64,000 bases of DNA from Arcanobacterium ihumii (GTDB taxonomy: Bacteria; Actinomycetota; Actinomycetes; Actinomycetales; Actinomycetaceae). The position numbers were made by a program, and so were the translations under genes. Each line of letters starts with the position of its first letter. Within the stretch, counting starts at the first letter, position 1. Under the pieces are notes generated by a model. That model ran no database searches. It was given only the letters and a program-made list of their open reading frames with translations, and was not told the DNA's origin. Location of the stretch: contig NZ_UWOS01000002.1 in assembly GCF_900604515.1 (NCBI RefSeq), positions 460,209 through 524,208 on the forward strand, written 5' to 3'. Shown one piece after another: positions 55,509 through 64,000 of this stretch.

Positions 55509-55544
55509 TCTCATTCAAATCAGGATTTTACTGGATCACGATCT

Positions 55545-57173
55545 TTACAACCCACCCAGAATATGTGCCAGCAAGATCTTGACGATCATTGCCACCGGAT
55601 ACGCTAAAGCATATCCAACTGCAACACGTGGATCTGCAGCAGTGCGAGTATTGGCGAATCCAAGAACAGCTGGCTGCGTCTGGGCTCCACCGAGGAAGCC
55701 AGAAAGTTGAGTCCCACCCATCTTGAACAATCCACGCTCAACTATGTGAAGTCCAATGCCTACCACGGTGGTAATAATTGCTCCAAGAATCAGGATCTTC
55801 CACCAATCACCGCCGGTAAATGCCTGCTCGATCTGAGGTCCAGCATTAGTTCCAGCGCGAGCTAAGAACATCAAGAGACCAATCTCGGCAATTACTTGGT
55901 TCGTTGAGAATGGAAGTGCAGTGACGAGCTTTCCAATGCGGCCAAAATAGCCCATAAGAAGACCGATAATAAGGATTCCCGCAGCATAGCCAAGTGCAAA
56001 GTGACCACCACCGAAAATTGGAATTTCTATTTCTCCAATGAAATAGCCGAGTGCCAGTCCAAGGCCAAGTGCCACTGGGTTAATATCGGAAAGGCCACGT
56101 GCAGAATCACCAAACCACTTCGAAATTTCCTTGAGCTTATAGGTCGGACCAACTACGCGAATACGATCACCCAGTTCTACCTGAAGATTTGGAATGGCCA
56201 AGAAGTCGGTATCACCACGGCGAACGCGAGAAATCTTCGCTCCCCACTTTTCTCCAAGCATGGAGTCAAGTTCTGCAACAGTGCGACCAGCCAAAGAATG
56301 ATTCGAAACAATGATCCGGCGGAAGTCGAGCATGCGGCGATCTGAGCGCAAGGAATGACTGGATTCGTGCCCCAAATACTCAGCAGCTGCCGTAACTCGA
56401 TCCAAGGTACCAACGATGGTTAAAAGATCATCCTTGTGAAGAACATCGTCGTCAGCTGGAATCCAGATCTTTCCGGTTTCTCCCAACCGCATTCGAGATA
56501 CTTCGATGGCATCGTCAAAGCGCCTAATGACCGACTTAATAGTTGGTAGATCATCGCGATCCACACGGACATTTAGGTGGGTAACCTTTTCTGGAGCATC
56601 GGTATCATACTTACCGTGACGCAATGCGAGTCCGGCGGCAAGAATCATTCCAAGCACACCAAATAGGTAGGCAACCGCATATCCAACCGTCGCAAGACCT
56701 TCGTTTCCTGATGCCTCTCCTGCTGCCGCGAGCGCAGGCGTATTGGTAATACCACCAGCAAAGGTTCCCGCGATAAGTGCGATGTCCATGTCGAAAACGT
56801 AACGGCCAACCAGATATGCCGTCGTTGCTGAAAGCGAAAGCACCACGACCATACCGATAATCGGTCCAGTTGCTCGCTTCAACGCCGCGAAAAAGTTCTT
56901 CCCAGAGTTATTACCAATCGCAAATGCGAAGAGTGCAAGACCTAACACCCCTACATCAGCGGCGATGATCATTCCGCCTCGGTCTGCTGTTGATTTAGTA
57001 GGAATCCCTAAGGAAACTCCCCATGCGGAAATTCCAATGGCGAGGAACAAGACCGCGGCAGCTCCTAAGCTGACGCCCTTAATTTTGATCTCACCAAGAT
57101 ACATTCCCACACCCACCAAGAGAAAGGTGAATAGAATGTGGTGATCGGCGAAATACTGCAAAACAGTTGTCAC
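55545..57173 (-). CDS. AspT/YidE-type transporter with TrkA-C domains
   Basis: This 542-aa membrane protein has the AspT:antiporter-duplication layout: five or six membrane segments, two cytoplasmic TrkA-C (RCK_C) domains at about residues 195-370 (VRVDRDDLPTIKSVIRRFDD and LQVELGDRIRVVG), and a second membrane half. The repeated GTFAGGITNTPALAAAG / FLGGAQTQPAVLGFA motifs are characteristic. Family members exchange aspartate and alanine or transport other dicarboxylates; substrate cannot be assigned here. It starts at a GTG. Confidence 0.85.
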   Translation of the reverse strand: MTTVLQYFADHHILFTFLLVGVGMYLGEIKIKGVSLGAAAVLFLAIGISAWGVSLGIPTKSTADRGGMIIAADVGVLGLALFAFAIGNNSGKNFFAALKRATGPIIGMVVVLSLSATTAYLVGRYVFDMDIALIAGTFAGGITNTPALAAAGEASGNEGLATVGYAVAYLFGVLGMILAAGLALRHGKYDTDAPEKVTHLNVRVDRDDLPTIKSVIRRFDDAIEVSRMRLGETGKIWIPADDDVLHKDDLLTIVGTLDRVTAAAEYLGHESSHSLRSDRRMLDFRRIIVSNHSLAGRTVAELDSMLGEKWGAKISRVRRGDTDFLAIPNLQVELGDRIRVVGPTYKLKEISKWFGDSARGLSDINPVALGLGLALGYFIGEIEIPIFGGGHFALGYAAGILIIGLLMGYFGRIGKLVTALPFSTNQVIAEIGLLMFLARAGTNAGPQIEQAFTGGDWWKILILGAIITTVVGIGLHIVERGLFKMGGTQLSGFLGGAQTQPAVLGFANTRTAADPRVAVGYALAYPVAMIVKILLAHILGGL

Positions 57174-57283
57174 GAATGCCCCTTTGCAACGTCAAACCCA
57201 CTTTTGTGGACGTTTCAATTATCCACGATCACGTTCGAATGTGAGTAGGGCAACAGTCCCTGAAATTTTTTTGATCTAGGAAA

Positions 57284-59122
57284 TTAACTAAGAACTCGGC
57301 GAACCGCTCCTTTATCTGCACTTGTGGCCATTGATGCATAGGCACGAAGTGCCTTTGAAACCTTTCGATCGCGATTACCCTCCCAGGGTAATTCACCCTT
57401 TGCACGGCGTCTATGTTCCATTTGCTCATCATCAATCTTGAGCTCAATGCGACGCTCAGGGATATTAATCGAAACCAAATCACCGTCTTCAATTAAACCG
57501 ATCTCACCACCCGCGGCGGCTTCTGGAGAAATATGACCGATGCTCAAGCCCGAAGTGCCACCCGAAAAACGCCCATCAGTGATCAGCGCACAGCTCTTTC
57601 CGAGTCCTAGTCCCTTAAGGAACGACGTCGGGTAAAGCATTTCTTGCATGCCCGGTCCGCCTCGAGGACCTTCGTATCGAATGACGACGACGTCGCCCGG
57701 TTTTACGTTTTTCCCAAGTATCAACTCAATGGCTTGTTCTTGGGAGTCAACCACTCGCACGGGCCCTTCAAAAATGAATAATTCTTCGTCAATACCAGCA
57801 GTTTTAATAACTGCACCATCACGTGCGATGTTTCCGAATAGAACACACAGACCTCCGTCTTCGGTATATGCATGTTCAATACTTCGGATACATCCTGCTT
57901 CGTCGTCGGTGTCAAGACTCTCCCACTCGCTGCGCTGTGAAAACGCCTCCGTGGTGCGTACCCCACCCGGAGCCGCAGAATACAAGGCACGTGCTTCTTC
58001 ACCGGCAGATTCAGCCCGAATATCCCATTTCTCCAGCCAATGAGCCAAATCTGCCGAATGAACCGAATGAACGCCTTCATTAAGCAGCCCAGCGCGCCAC
58101 AATTCCCCAAGTAGTGCAGGGATGCCACCTGCTCGGTGGAAATCTTCCATATGAAACTTTGTTGAGTTCGGGGCGACTTTAGCTAGGCATGGAACCTTGC
58201 GGGACAGCGCATCGATATCGCCGAGTGAAAAATCAACGTCTCCTTCCTGCGCCGCAGCCAAAGTATGCAAGATGGTGTTCGTAGATCCACCCATCGCGAT
58301 ATCCATAGCCATCGCATTCATAAATGCATCTCGAGTTGCGATATTTCGAGGCAGAACGGAATCGTCGTCGTTATCGTAGTAGCGCTTGCACAGATCCACA
58401 ATACGTTTACCTGCTTCCACAAACAGCTCACGGCGTCGGAACGAGGTAGCAAGTGTGGAACCATTTCCAGGCAGAGAAAGGCCCAAAGCCTCTGTCAAAC
58501 AGTTCATCGAATTCGCAGTAAACATCCCCGAGCATGATCCACAGGTTGGGCAGGCACTTTCTTCGATCTGTGCCAGCTCCGCATCCGTAATATATTCATC
58601 TGCAGACTGCGAAATAGCATCAACCAAATCGATCTTATGATCCACTACCCCAGCCACCGGTTTTCCAGCTTCCATAGGGCCACCCGAAACAAAAATAACT
58701 GGGATATTTAGGCGCATTGATGCCATCAACATTCCCGGAGTGATTTTGTCACAGTTGGAGATACACACGAGCGCGTCTGCACAGTGGGCGTTAACCATGT
58801 ATTCCACCGAATCGGCGATCAACTCGCGCGAAGGGAGCGAATAAAGCATTCCTTGGTGCCCCATCGCGATTCCATCATCGACGGCGATGGTATTGAACTC
58901 TTTGCCAATGCCACCAGCTTCTTCAATTGCCTTGATAACTAGCTGTCCTACATCCTTCAGATGAACGTGGCCAGGAACAAACTGAGTGAAGGAGTTAGCA
59001 ACTGCAATAATCGGCTTTCCGAAATCCTCGGACTTCATTCCCGTAGCCCTCCAAAGAGCACGAGCACCCGCCATATTTCTTCCCGCCGTCGACGTCGCTG
59101 ATCGCAATTGAGGCATATTCAC
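57284..59122 (-). CDS. ilvD: Dihydroxy-acid dehydratase
   Basis: This Fe-S enzyme dehydrates dihydroxy acids in valine and isoleucine synthesis. The 612-aa protein has the cluster cysteines in [13 protein letters not shown] and [17 protein letters not shown], and the C-terminal [21 protein letters not shown]. The length matches the long, enteric-like [4Fe-4S] form. It appears monocistronic, about 3.5 kb upstream of ilvB on the same strand. Confidence 0.96.
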   Translation of the reverse strand: MNMPQLRSATSTAGRNMAGARALWRATGMKSEDFGKPIIAVANSFTQFVPGHVHLKDVGQLVIKAIEEAGGIGKEFNTIAVDDGIAMGHQGMLYSLPSRELIADSVEYMVNAHCADALVCISNCDKITPGMLMASMRLNIPVIFVSGGPMEAGKPVAGVVDHKIDLVDAISQSADEYITDAELAQIEESACPTCGSCSGMFTANSMNCLTEALGLSLPGNGSTLATSFRRRELFVEAGKRIVDLCKRYYDNDDDSVLPRNIATRDAFMNAMAMDIAMGGSTNTILHTLAAAQEGDVDFSLGDIDALSRKVPCLAKVAPNSTKFHMEDFHRAGGIPALLGELWRAGLLNEGVHSVHSADLAHWLEKWDIRAESAGEEARALYSAAPGGVRTTEAFSQRSEWESLDTDDEAGCIRSIEHAYTEDGGLCVLFGNIARDGAVIKTAGIDEELFIFEGPVRVVDSQEQAIELILGKNVKPGDVVVIRYEGPRGGPGMQEMLYPTSFLKGLGLGKSCALITDGRFSGGTSGLSIGHISPEAAAGGEIGLIEDGDLVSINIPERRIELKIDDEQMEHRRRAKGELPWEGNRDRKVSKALRAYASMATSADKGAVRRVLS

Positions 59123-59199
59123 TCCTTCATCTCGATGTTCACATTATCCTAGATGGTTAACCGTAAAACACGAAGGAATAGTTCACCCCTCGAACATTT

Positions 59200-59934
59200 T
59201 CAGTTCTTTCGCGCTCTCCAAAGGTAGGTGTGATACGGAAGCGAAACTGGGTTTTCGTCGTCATACCCCAAGTGTTCATAAAGGTACCAGCTCAGATTTG
59301 CGCGCATTTTCTTCCGGTTTTCTTCACTCGATTTAATCCACGACGAGCGTGTAGTCCCGAGCTCGAACACCTCCGTCACGCTGAGCTGATCTTCCCATTC
59401 AAACACCGTCAACTCTGGGGCACTAAAGTGGTGGGATAGTTCCGGTGCTTGATCGAAACGATGCACGTCACCAGAGCGCATAATCCGAGTAAGGCGATGT
59501 ACCCATAGAATCGATACATCCAGCTGATTATAAAAAATCGCAACCACGCCATCATCTTTAAGAATCCGGCTCGCTTCGCAACTCGCTGCCTCCTGATTGA
59601 GCCAGTGCCAGCACTGCCCGTAAGTTACGACATCTAAAGACGACGACGCTAAGCCCGTGTTCTCCGCAGTTCCATTAAACATGAGTTCCGTTGGAAATTC
59701 CGGCAGTGCTAGGTGAAATGCTTCGCGCATTTCCTCAGATGGTTCAACTGCCCAAACCTTTGCGCCAGTGTGAATAAGACGCTGCGTTAATTTACCTGTT
59801 CCAGAGCCAATATCGGCACATGTTTTAGCTGCGGTTAATCCCAGTTTACTAACAGATTCTTGCGGATACGACGGCCGTACATCGATATACGACTGCGTAG
59901 TGCACCGTCCAAGGCCTTCAAAAGGATTACTCAT
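59200..59934 (-). CDS. SAM-dependent class I methyltransferase
   Basis: This 244-aa protein has a Rossmann methyltransferase core: motif I CADIGSGTGKLTQRL, motif II WAVEPSEEMREAF and DVVTYGQCWHWLN. This fits the ubiquinone/biotin-type methyltransferase 11 group. I begin at the ATG at 59932-59934 (MSNPFEGLGR); starts 16 codons upstream are possible because no ribosome site is obvious. The substrate is unknown. Confidence 0.8.
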   Translation of the reverse strand: MSNPFEGLGRCTTQSYIDVRPSYPQESVSKLGLTAAKTCADIGSGTGKLTQRLIHTGAKVWAVEPSEEMREAFHLALPEFPTELMFNGTAENTGLASSSLDVVTYGQCWHWLNQEAASCEASRILKDDGVVAIFYNQLDVSILWVHRLTRIMRSGDVHRFDQAPELSHHFSAPELTVFEWEDQLSVTEVFELGTTRSSWIKSSEENRKKMRANLSWYLYEHLGYDDENPVSLPYHTYLWRARKN

Positions 59935-60176
59935 AGCATTATTTTGACGCGAAACAGGATTGATCATGAAATCTATGGACACTTTGCGTCCTGTTTAACT
60001 GAGCTGTGAGGTGTGCTTGGAAGAAGCTCCACCTTAATTTTTTAGGAAAATGTTTCCCCGAATACAATCCCTTTTCAGAAGTTGCTTCCCAATATTTAGC
60101 TTCGATAGTGTTTATTGTGGTGTGTCGGGAAGTCTGGTCGACGTTTTATTGTATTCCATTACTTTCCAAGGAAATG

Positions 60177-61523
60177 ATGTCCCAACTTCCAAAACCTACC
60201 CGCACTATTTTTTCTCGCGGTTCATACCCTGAATTCCTCCGAATTGGAGAGATCCTCCGCAAAGAAACCACCGGTGGAATTGCCCTGATCATCGCCTCGA
60301 TTATTGCGCTGATCTGGGCTAACTCAGCTTTTGATCACTCCTACTTCTCGTTGCGAGACACAGTCCTTAGCGTTCCAAATCCATGGCTTCATCTAGAACT
60401 CACGATCGGCGCCTGGGCTGCCGACGGTTTGCTCGCCGTCTTCTTTTTCCTGGTGGGCTTGGAACTCAAATACGAAATTGTCTCTGGAGATCTACGTGAC
60501 CCTAAACAAGCTCTCGTTCCGGTAGTTGCTGCCTTTGGAGGCGTAATCGTTCCGGCACTGATCTACATGGCAATTAACTTTGCAAATGGTGACACTATCG
60601 GTGGCTGGGCGATTCCTACTGCCACCGATATTGCATTCGCCGTGGCCGTCCTTGCAATCATCGGTTCACACCTGCCTTCACCTCTGCGAATCTTCCTGCT
60701 AACACTCGCAGTCGTTGACGATCTCATCGCGATTACGATCATCGCCATTTTCTTCACCACCGATATCAACGTCGTGGCATTGGGACTGTTCTTGGTTCCG
60801 GTGCTAGTTTTCGGATTTTTGGTTCAAAAATTCCCGAGTTTCTTCGCTTCACACGCGTGGAGCAATTGGATCATTCTCCTTCCACTCGCGATTATAGCGT
60901 GGGCTCTCCTTCACGAATCTGGCATCCACGCAACCATCGCAGGTGTAATCCTTGGACTTGTAGTCCCAGCACGTACCCGTGGTAGACACTCGCTGTCATC
61001 CTCCCTATCAACTGTTCTCGAACACCGCTTCCGCCCACTTTCTGCGGGTTTCGCGGTTCCCGTGTTTGCATTCTTCGCAGCCGGCGTGAATGTAGGGGGC
61101 TGGGATGGATTCACAACGGCAATTTCTTCGCCTGTGACCTTAGGAATCATCGTCGGTCTATGCCTAGGAAAGCCACTTGGAATTGTTATTTCCACGTTCA
61201 TTGCCACCCGTCTAACCAGTGCAAGCCTCGATCCAGACATTCGCTGGCGCGATCTTACCGGCGTGGGTGTACTAGCTGGAATCGGCTTTACAGTTTCGCT
61301 TCTGGTGAGTGAATTGAGCTTTGGAAACGATTCACTCTTTAATGACGCCGCGAAAGTAGGTGTGCTTCTAGCTTCGGTTCTAGCAGCCTTACTCGCATCC
61401 CTGATCTTGATTCCGCGTAATAAGAAATATAAAGAGATTTCAGCGGGCGACTACACCGATTCTGACGGTGATTCCGTCCCCGACAGCTTTGATCGAGCTC
61501 CGCACGATCCTACTGTTCACTGA
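60177..61523 (+). CDS. nhaA: Na+/H+ antiporter NhaA with an Asp-rich C-terminal tail
   Basis: This antiporter exchanges Na+ for H+ at alkaline pH. I chose the ATG at 60177 (MSQLPKPTRTIFSRG) because AAGGAA precedes it and the upstream frame is not homologous; this gives 448 aa. Twelve membrane segments are visible, with the paired catalytic aspartates in TLAVVDDLIAITIIA (about residue 180). The PTATDIAFAVAVLAIIG segment is the conserved TM4 region. The last 25 residues add DYTDSDGDSVPDSFDRAPHD, a DxDxDxxxD pattern like thrombospondin type 3 calcium-binding loops, which standard NhaA lacks. Confidence 0.93.
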   Translation: MSQLPKPTRTIFSRGSYPEFLRIGEILRKETTGGIALIIASIIALIWANSAFDHSYFSLRDTVLSVPNPWLHLELTIGAWAADGLLAVFFFLVGLELKYEIVSGDLRDPKQALVPVVAAFGGVIVPALIYMAINFANGDTIGGWAIPTATDIAFAVAVLAIIGSHLPSPLRIFLLTLAVVDDLIAITIIAIFFTTDINVVALGLFLVPVLVFGFLVQKFPSFFASHAWSNWIILLPLAIIAWALLHESGIHATIAGVILGLVVPARTRGRHSLSSSLSTVLEHRFRPLSAGFAVPVFAFFAAGVNVGGWDGFTTAISSPVTLGIIVGLCLGKPLGIVISTFIATRLTSASLDPDIRWRDLTGVGVLAGIGFTVSLLVSELSFGNDSLFNDAAKVGVLLASVLAALLASLILIPRNKKYKEISAGDYTDSDGDSVPDSFDRAPHDPTVH

Positions 61524-61543
61524 TTTATTCGAGCGGTACTTAT

Positions 61544-61585
61544 GTAGTGGGGTGGTTAGCGTTTTGACGCTAACCACCCCACTAC
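61544..61585. terminator. Bidirectional terminator between nhaA and CoA reductase gene
   Basis: An 18-bp perfect stem (GTAGTGGGGTGGTTAGCG and complement) with loop TTTTGA separates convergent genes. Confidence 0.75.
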
Positions 61586-61628
61586 AACATCTGCACTGCT
61601 TCACCTGATAGCTGAGTCTGAACAGCAA

Positions 61629-63341
61629 CTAAGAATCACATACTCGATCCTTGCGAGCACCGATCTCCATTCGGCGACTAACAATCTCGAGGGATTGCTG
61701 CCCACCAGCGATATTTCGCGCATCCATCCCTGCATTAATCAGAATGCGCGAAGCAAGGTAGGATCGAATTCCCGAAGCACAGTGGACGAATACCGGCCTT
61801 CCGGCGGCAACTTCACGTACGTCGTCGATACGGTTGCGAAGCTGACCCAACGGAATCTTGAGCGAATCTTCCAGAGCCCAATTGCGCACTTCGTCGTCGT
61901 TTCGCACGTCTAAGATGATCCCTTGTTCACGCGCAGCTTTAAGGTCATCTGGTTGATGGATAAGGACGAACTTATCCAGGTGATTTTGGGCAATAAAACC
62001 GAGCATATTCACTGGGTCTTTTGCAGCTCCGACTGGTGGCGAATACGTAAGTTCAAGCTCAGTCAATTCATCAGCGGTCATACCAGCTCGAATTGCAGTT
62101 GCAAGAACGTCAATACGCTTATCAGCTCCATCTTTCCCGACCGCCTGGGCACCAAGCAATTTTCCGGATTCCTCCTCGAAGAAGCCCAACATGTGAATTG
62201 TTTCAGCACCTGGGTAATAGGTTACGTGGTTAGTCGGGTGGAGGCGAACAACGAAGTAATCCTTTCCAATGGCATCAAGTTCTCTACGGTTCGCGCCGGT
62301 CATGGCGACGATTTGATCGAATACCTTGACAACGGCTGTACCCAAAATAGGTGCGCGCTTTACGTGCGCCTTGCCAAACATGGCGTCCGCAGCGGTGCGA
62401 CCTTGTCTGTTGGCAGGACCTGCCAACATAATCGAGCCATGTTGCCCCGTCGTTGTCGAAATCTGAGCAGCATCGCCAACTGCCCAAATGTTCGGATCTG
62501 AGGTTTGTTGGAATTCATCGACGATGATTGCCCCGTTGTCCCCTAATGCCAGACCAGCATCTTTAGCCAGTTGAGTTTCGGGTACTACGCCAACCGACAT
62601 TACAACTACGTCAGCGCGAACCGCGGCGCCTTGGTTGTCAACGACTTCTACTTCGTTGTTTCCAACAGCACGAAATTCCCGGACGCTTACCCCTACGCGA
62701 CTATCAACACCGTGCGCTTTAAGTTCATCGTCGATATATGGTGCAAGGTCCTGGTCTACAGGCGGAAGAACGTGGTCAGCAGCATCGACTACAGTCACTT
62801 CGAATCCGCGCTGTGCAAGTGCTTCAACGGTCTCTAACCCGATAAATCCTCCACCAACGACGACGGCGCGCGCCTTGCGACCTTTTCGCATCGCATTTTC
62901 TTCAGCCACACCCGCTAGCTCAATAACGCTATCCATCTGCGGAATAGTTCGTAACTGCTGTACCTGAGGTAGTTCCACGCCCTTAATTAGAGGAATAATT
63001 CCTCGCGCACCGGTTGCAAGGAGCAGCTTATCATAATGAACCTCTTGGGTTTCGCCTCTGCTTTGAGCGATGACAGTCTTGGTATCGCGATCAATAGAAA
63101 TCACACGACTTCCCGTACGAACGTCGAGATTCGCACGGATTTTAAGTGATTCCGGAGTGTGAAGAAGTAGAGAATTGCGCGATTCAATATCACCTCCGAG
63201 ATGATATGGCAGACCACAGTTCGCAAAAGACACGTAGTCCCCTGCTTCGAAAACGATAATATTTGCGCTTTCATCGTGACGACGCATCCGGGCAGCCGCG
63301 GACATTCCAGCCGCAACCCCACCAATAACAACAATATCCAT
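61629..63341 (-). CDS. CoA-disulfide reductase with C-terminal rhodanese domain
   Basis: This 570-aa FAD flavoprotein reduces CoA disulfide or CoA/glutathione-type persulfides using NAD(P)H. The N-terminal FAD motif is VVIGGVAAGMSAAARMRR. The single catalytic Cys is in SFANCGLPYHLGG (about residue 43), as in CoA-disulfide reductases. NADH binding is VVVGGGFIGLETVEAL, and the second FAD motif is WAVGDAAQ. The C-terminal 100 residues are a rhodanese domain with Cys in VFVHCASGIRSYLA. The fused CoADR-RHD form fits persulfide and sulfide detoxification. It is 62 bases downstream of a CstR-like regulator. Confidence 0.92.
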   Translation of the reverse strand: MDIVVIGGVAAGMSAAARMRRHDESANIIVFEAGDYVSFANCGLPYHLGGDIESRNSLLLHTPESLKIRANLDVRTGSRVISIDRDTKTVIAQSRGETQEVHYDKLLLATGARGIIPLIKGVELPQVQQLRTIPQMDSVIELAGVAEENAMRKGRKARAVVVGGGFIGLETVEALAQRGFEVTVVDAADHVLPPVDQDLAPYIDDELKAHGVDSRVGVSVREFRAVGNNEVEVVDNQGAAVRADVVVMSVGVVPETQLAKDAGLALGDNGAIIVDEFQQTSDPNIWAVGDAAQISTTTGQHGSIMLAGPANRQGRTAADAMFGKAHVKRAPILGTAVVKVFDQIVAMTGANRRELDAIGKDYFVVRLHPTNHVTYYPGAETIHMLGFFEEESGKLLGAQAVGKDGADKRIDVLATAIRAGMTADELTELELTYSPPVGAAKDPVNMLGFIAQNHLDKFVLIHQPDDLKAAREQGIILDVRNDDEVRNWALEDSLKIPLGQLRNRIDDVREVAAGRPVFVHCASGIRSYLASRILINAGMDARNIAGGQQSLEIVSRRMEIGARKDRVCDS

Positions 63342-63403
63342 GAGAAATTACGTTCCTTCGATTAGCTTGTACTGAAGAGTGATTTGTACTGTCGGCTATT
63401 GTT

Positions 63404-63712
63404 TTAGGCTAAGGACATAAATAGCCTTTCTAAGGCCGCCCGAGATTCGGCACTATCATTAGCGCTGTCGGAACATGCATTGAAGCCCGCTAAAAGCAAC
63501 GCAAAAGCGGCGCGGTCAACGGCCTTTGACGCAGCGAGCATTTGCATCATCGTTGCTTCGCAAGATTCTCCATTATCAATCATCCCTACCACACCTTGAA
63601 GCTGTCCGATAGCGCGGGAAAGCCGATTGCGAACCTTTGTAACTTCATTAGGGTCGATCTGAGCTCCTGAACCAAGCAAAATTGGATTTTGCGCATTCGT
63701 TGGCCTTGCCAA
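63404..63712 (-). CDS. CsoR/CstR-family persulfide-sensing repressor
   Basis: This 102-aa all-helical DUF156 regulator starts at a TTG at 63710-63712 after AGAGGTGGG; the longer ORF adds an unrelated N-terminus. Metal-sensing CsoR has Cys-His-Cys. Here the two conserved Cys are in GESCEATMMQ and AGFNACSDS, 29 residues apart, as in CstR (Cys31/Cys60), and the CsoR His position is Gly. So it is likely a persulfide sensor rather than a copper sensor. The adjacent operator and the CoADR-RHD gene support this. Confidence 0.85.
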   Translation of the reverse strand: MARPTNAQNPILLGSGAQIDPNEVTKVRNRLSRAIGQLQGVVGMIDNGESCEATMMQMLAASKAVDRAAFALLLAGFNACSDSANDSAESRAALERLFMSLA

Positions 63713-63729
63713 TTTCCCACCTCTTTTCT

Positions 63730-63747
63730 TATACCCCCTAGGGTATA
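63730..63747 (-). promoter_or_regulatory. CsoR/CstR operator overlapping its promoter
   Basis: TATACCCCCTAGGGTATA, a GC-centred near-palindrome typical of this family, lies about 18 bases upstream of the TTG start. It overlaps the -10-like TATAAG on the minus strand, so binding would block transcription of the regulator and the downstream reductase gene. Confidence 0.75.
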
Positions 63748-63885
63748 TAATCAATACAAAAATAGCCACCCTGTTCGGATGGCAACAAATGTAGGCTTGG
63801 CTACACGAAGAATCTAACACTAATTAATGCAAGCGATAATCCATAGATCCATTCATAAGTAGGACTGGTTTGTGTGTTGTGTATG

Positions 63886-63928
63886 TGTGTGGAGGGCTTA
63901 ACCTTTAACGGGTTAAGCCCTCCACACA
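63886..63928 (-). terminator. Hairpin downstream of 5S rRNA
   Basis: An 18-bp perfect stem (TGTGTGGAGGGCTTAACC and complement) with a 7-nt loop follows the 5S gene on the minus strand. No U-tract is seen. Confidence 0.7.
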
Positions 63929-63940
63929 TTCATGTTTAGA

Positions 63941-64000
63941 TGACGGCGGTGTCCTACTCTCCCACACCCTCCCGAGTGCAGTACCATCGGCGCTGGTAGG
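63941..64000 (-). rRNA. rrf: 5S rRNA, 3' part (5' part off window)
   Basis: The minus strand reads GCGCCGATGGTACTGC, then GGGTGTGGGAGAGTAGGACA and CCGCCGTCA, the conserved 3' half of bacterial 5S rRNA. It marks the end of a ribosomal RNA operon lying beyond the window edge. Confidence 0.93.

Noticed and set aside
59982..60176. N-terminal extension of NhaA and of the methyltransferase
   Set aside because: Extra residues in both long frames are unrelated to the families; internal starts fit better.

Overview
The window looks like chromosome of a moderate-GC actinobacterium, most likely a facultatively anaerobic member of the Actinomycetaceae (Arcanobacterium/Trueperella/Gleimia-like). This rests on protein content and is an inference: an actinobacterial DUF3516-type helicase, Orn with a GTG start, a zinc-free ribosomal protein L32, a fused ThrE exporter, a mycothiol-reductase-like DsbA protein, pyruvate formate-lyase, and a type II-C Cas9 whose repeat and tracrRNA resemble those of Corynebacterium diphtheriae. 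Most genes are housekeeping and lie in short operons. Convergent gene pairs are commonly separated by long, near-perfect hairpins.

Layout. 1-4.0 kb: proline uptake and oxidation (putP-putA, putA cut by the window edge). 4.1-8.4 kb: an ATP-grasp ligase, rpmF, a YigZ-family protein, and a cysK-cysE cysteine operon preceded by a previously unmarked Cys-codon leader peptide and attenuator-like hairpins. 8.5-18.2 kb: rpiB, two metallopeptidases (M13 and M1), a DsbA-like protein, malQ with a Cys-less PTS EIIB-like partner, and tesB. 18.3-24.1 kb: ettA, ssb and a translationally coupled pair of large dynamin-like GTPases. 24.2-30.4 kb: tRNA-Arg, orn, tRNA-Lys, an ATP-grasp protein, tRNA-His, a Ski2-like helicase and a YggS-family protein.

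30.7-34.1 kb holds an anaerobic pyruvate formate-lyase operon in which the enzyme is split. The 700-aa catalytic chain lacks the C-terminal glycyl-radical segment, and an 83-aa separate gene supplies it, followed by the activase. 34.5-38.4 kb is leuB-ilvE-cimA. 38.55-45.4 kb is a complete type II-C CRISPR-Cas locus: a tracrRNA with promoter and terminator, cas9, cas1, cas2, a bidirectional terminator, and 31 repeats with 30 spacers. Several features suggest crRNAs are read on the minus strand from extended -10 elements inside each repeat, and that the newest spacers lie at the cas2 end. Two near-identical spacer pairs suggest repeated sampling of related phages.

45.4-50.2 kb is accessory: an unknown small gene coupled to a PfpI-family gene, a secreted lipase, a secreted GH3 glycosidase and a 42-aa membrane protein. 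50.3-59.1 kb returns to branched-chain amino acid synthesis (ilvB-ilvN-ilvC behind an attenuator-like leader, and ilvD) with a ThrE-type exporter and an AspT-like transporter between. 59.2-64 kb: a methyltransferase, nhaA with an unusual Asp-rich tail, a CstR-like persulfide sensor with its CoA-disulfide reductase-rhodanese target, and the 3' part of a 5S rRNA gene. The CRISPR block and secreted hydrolases therefore interrupt what is otherwise a branched-chain amino acid neighbourhood.
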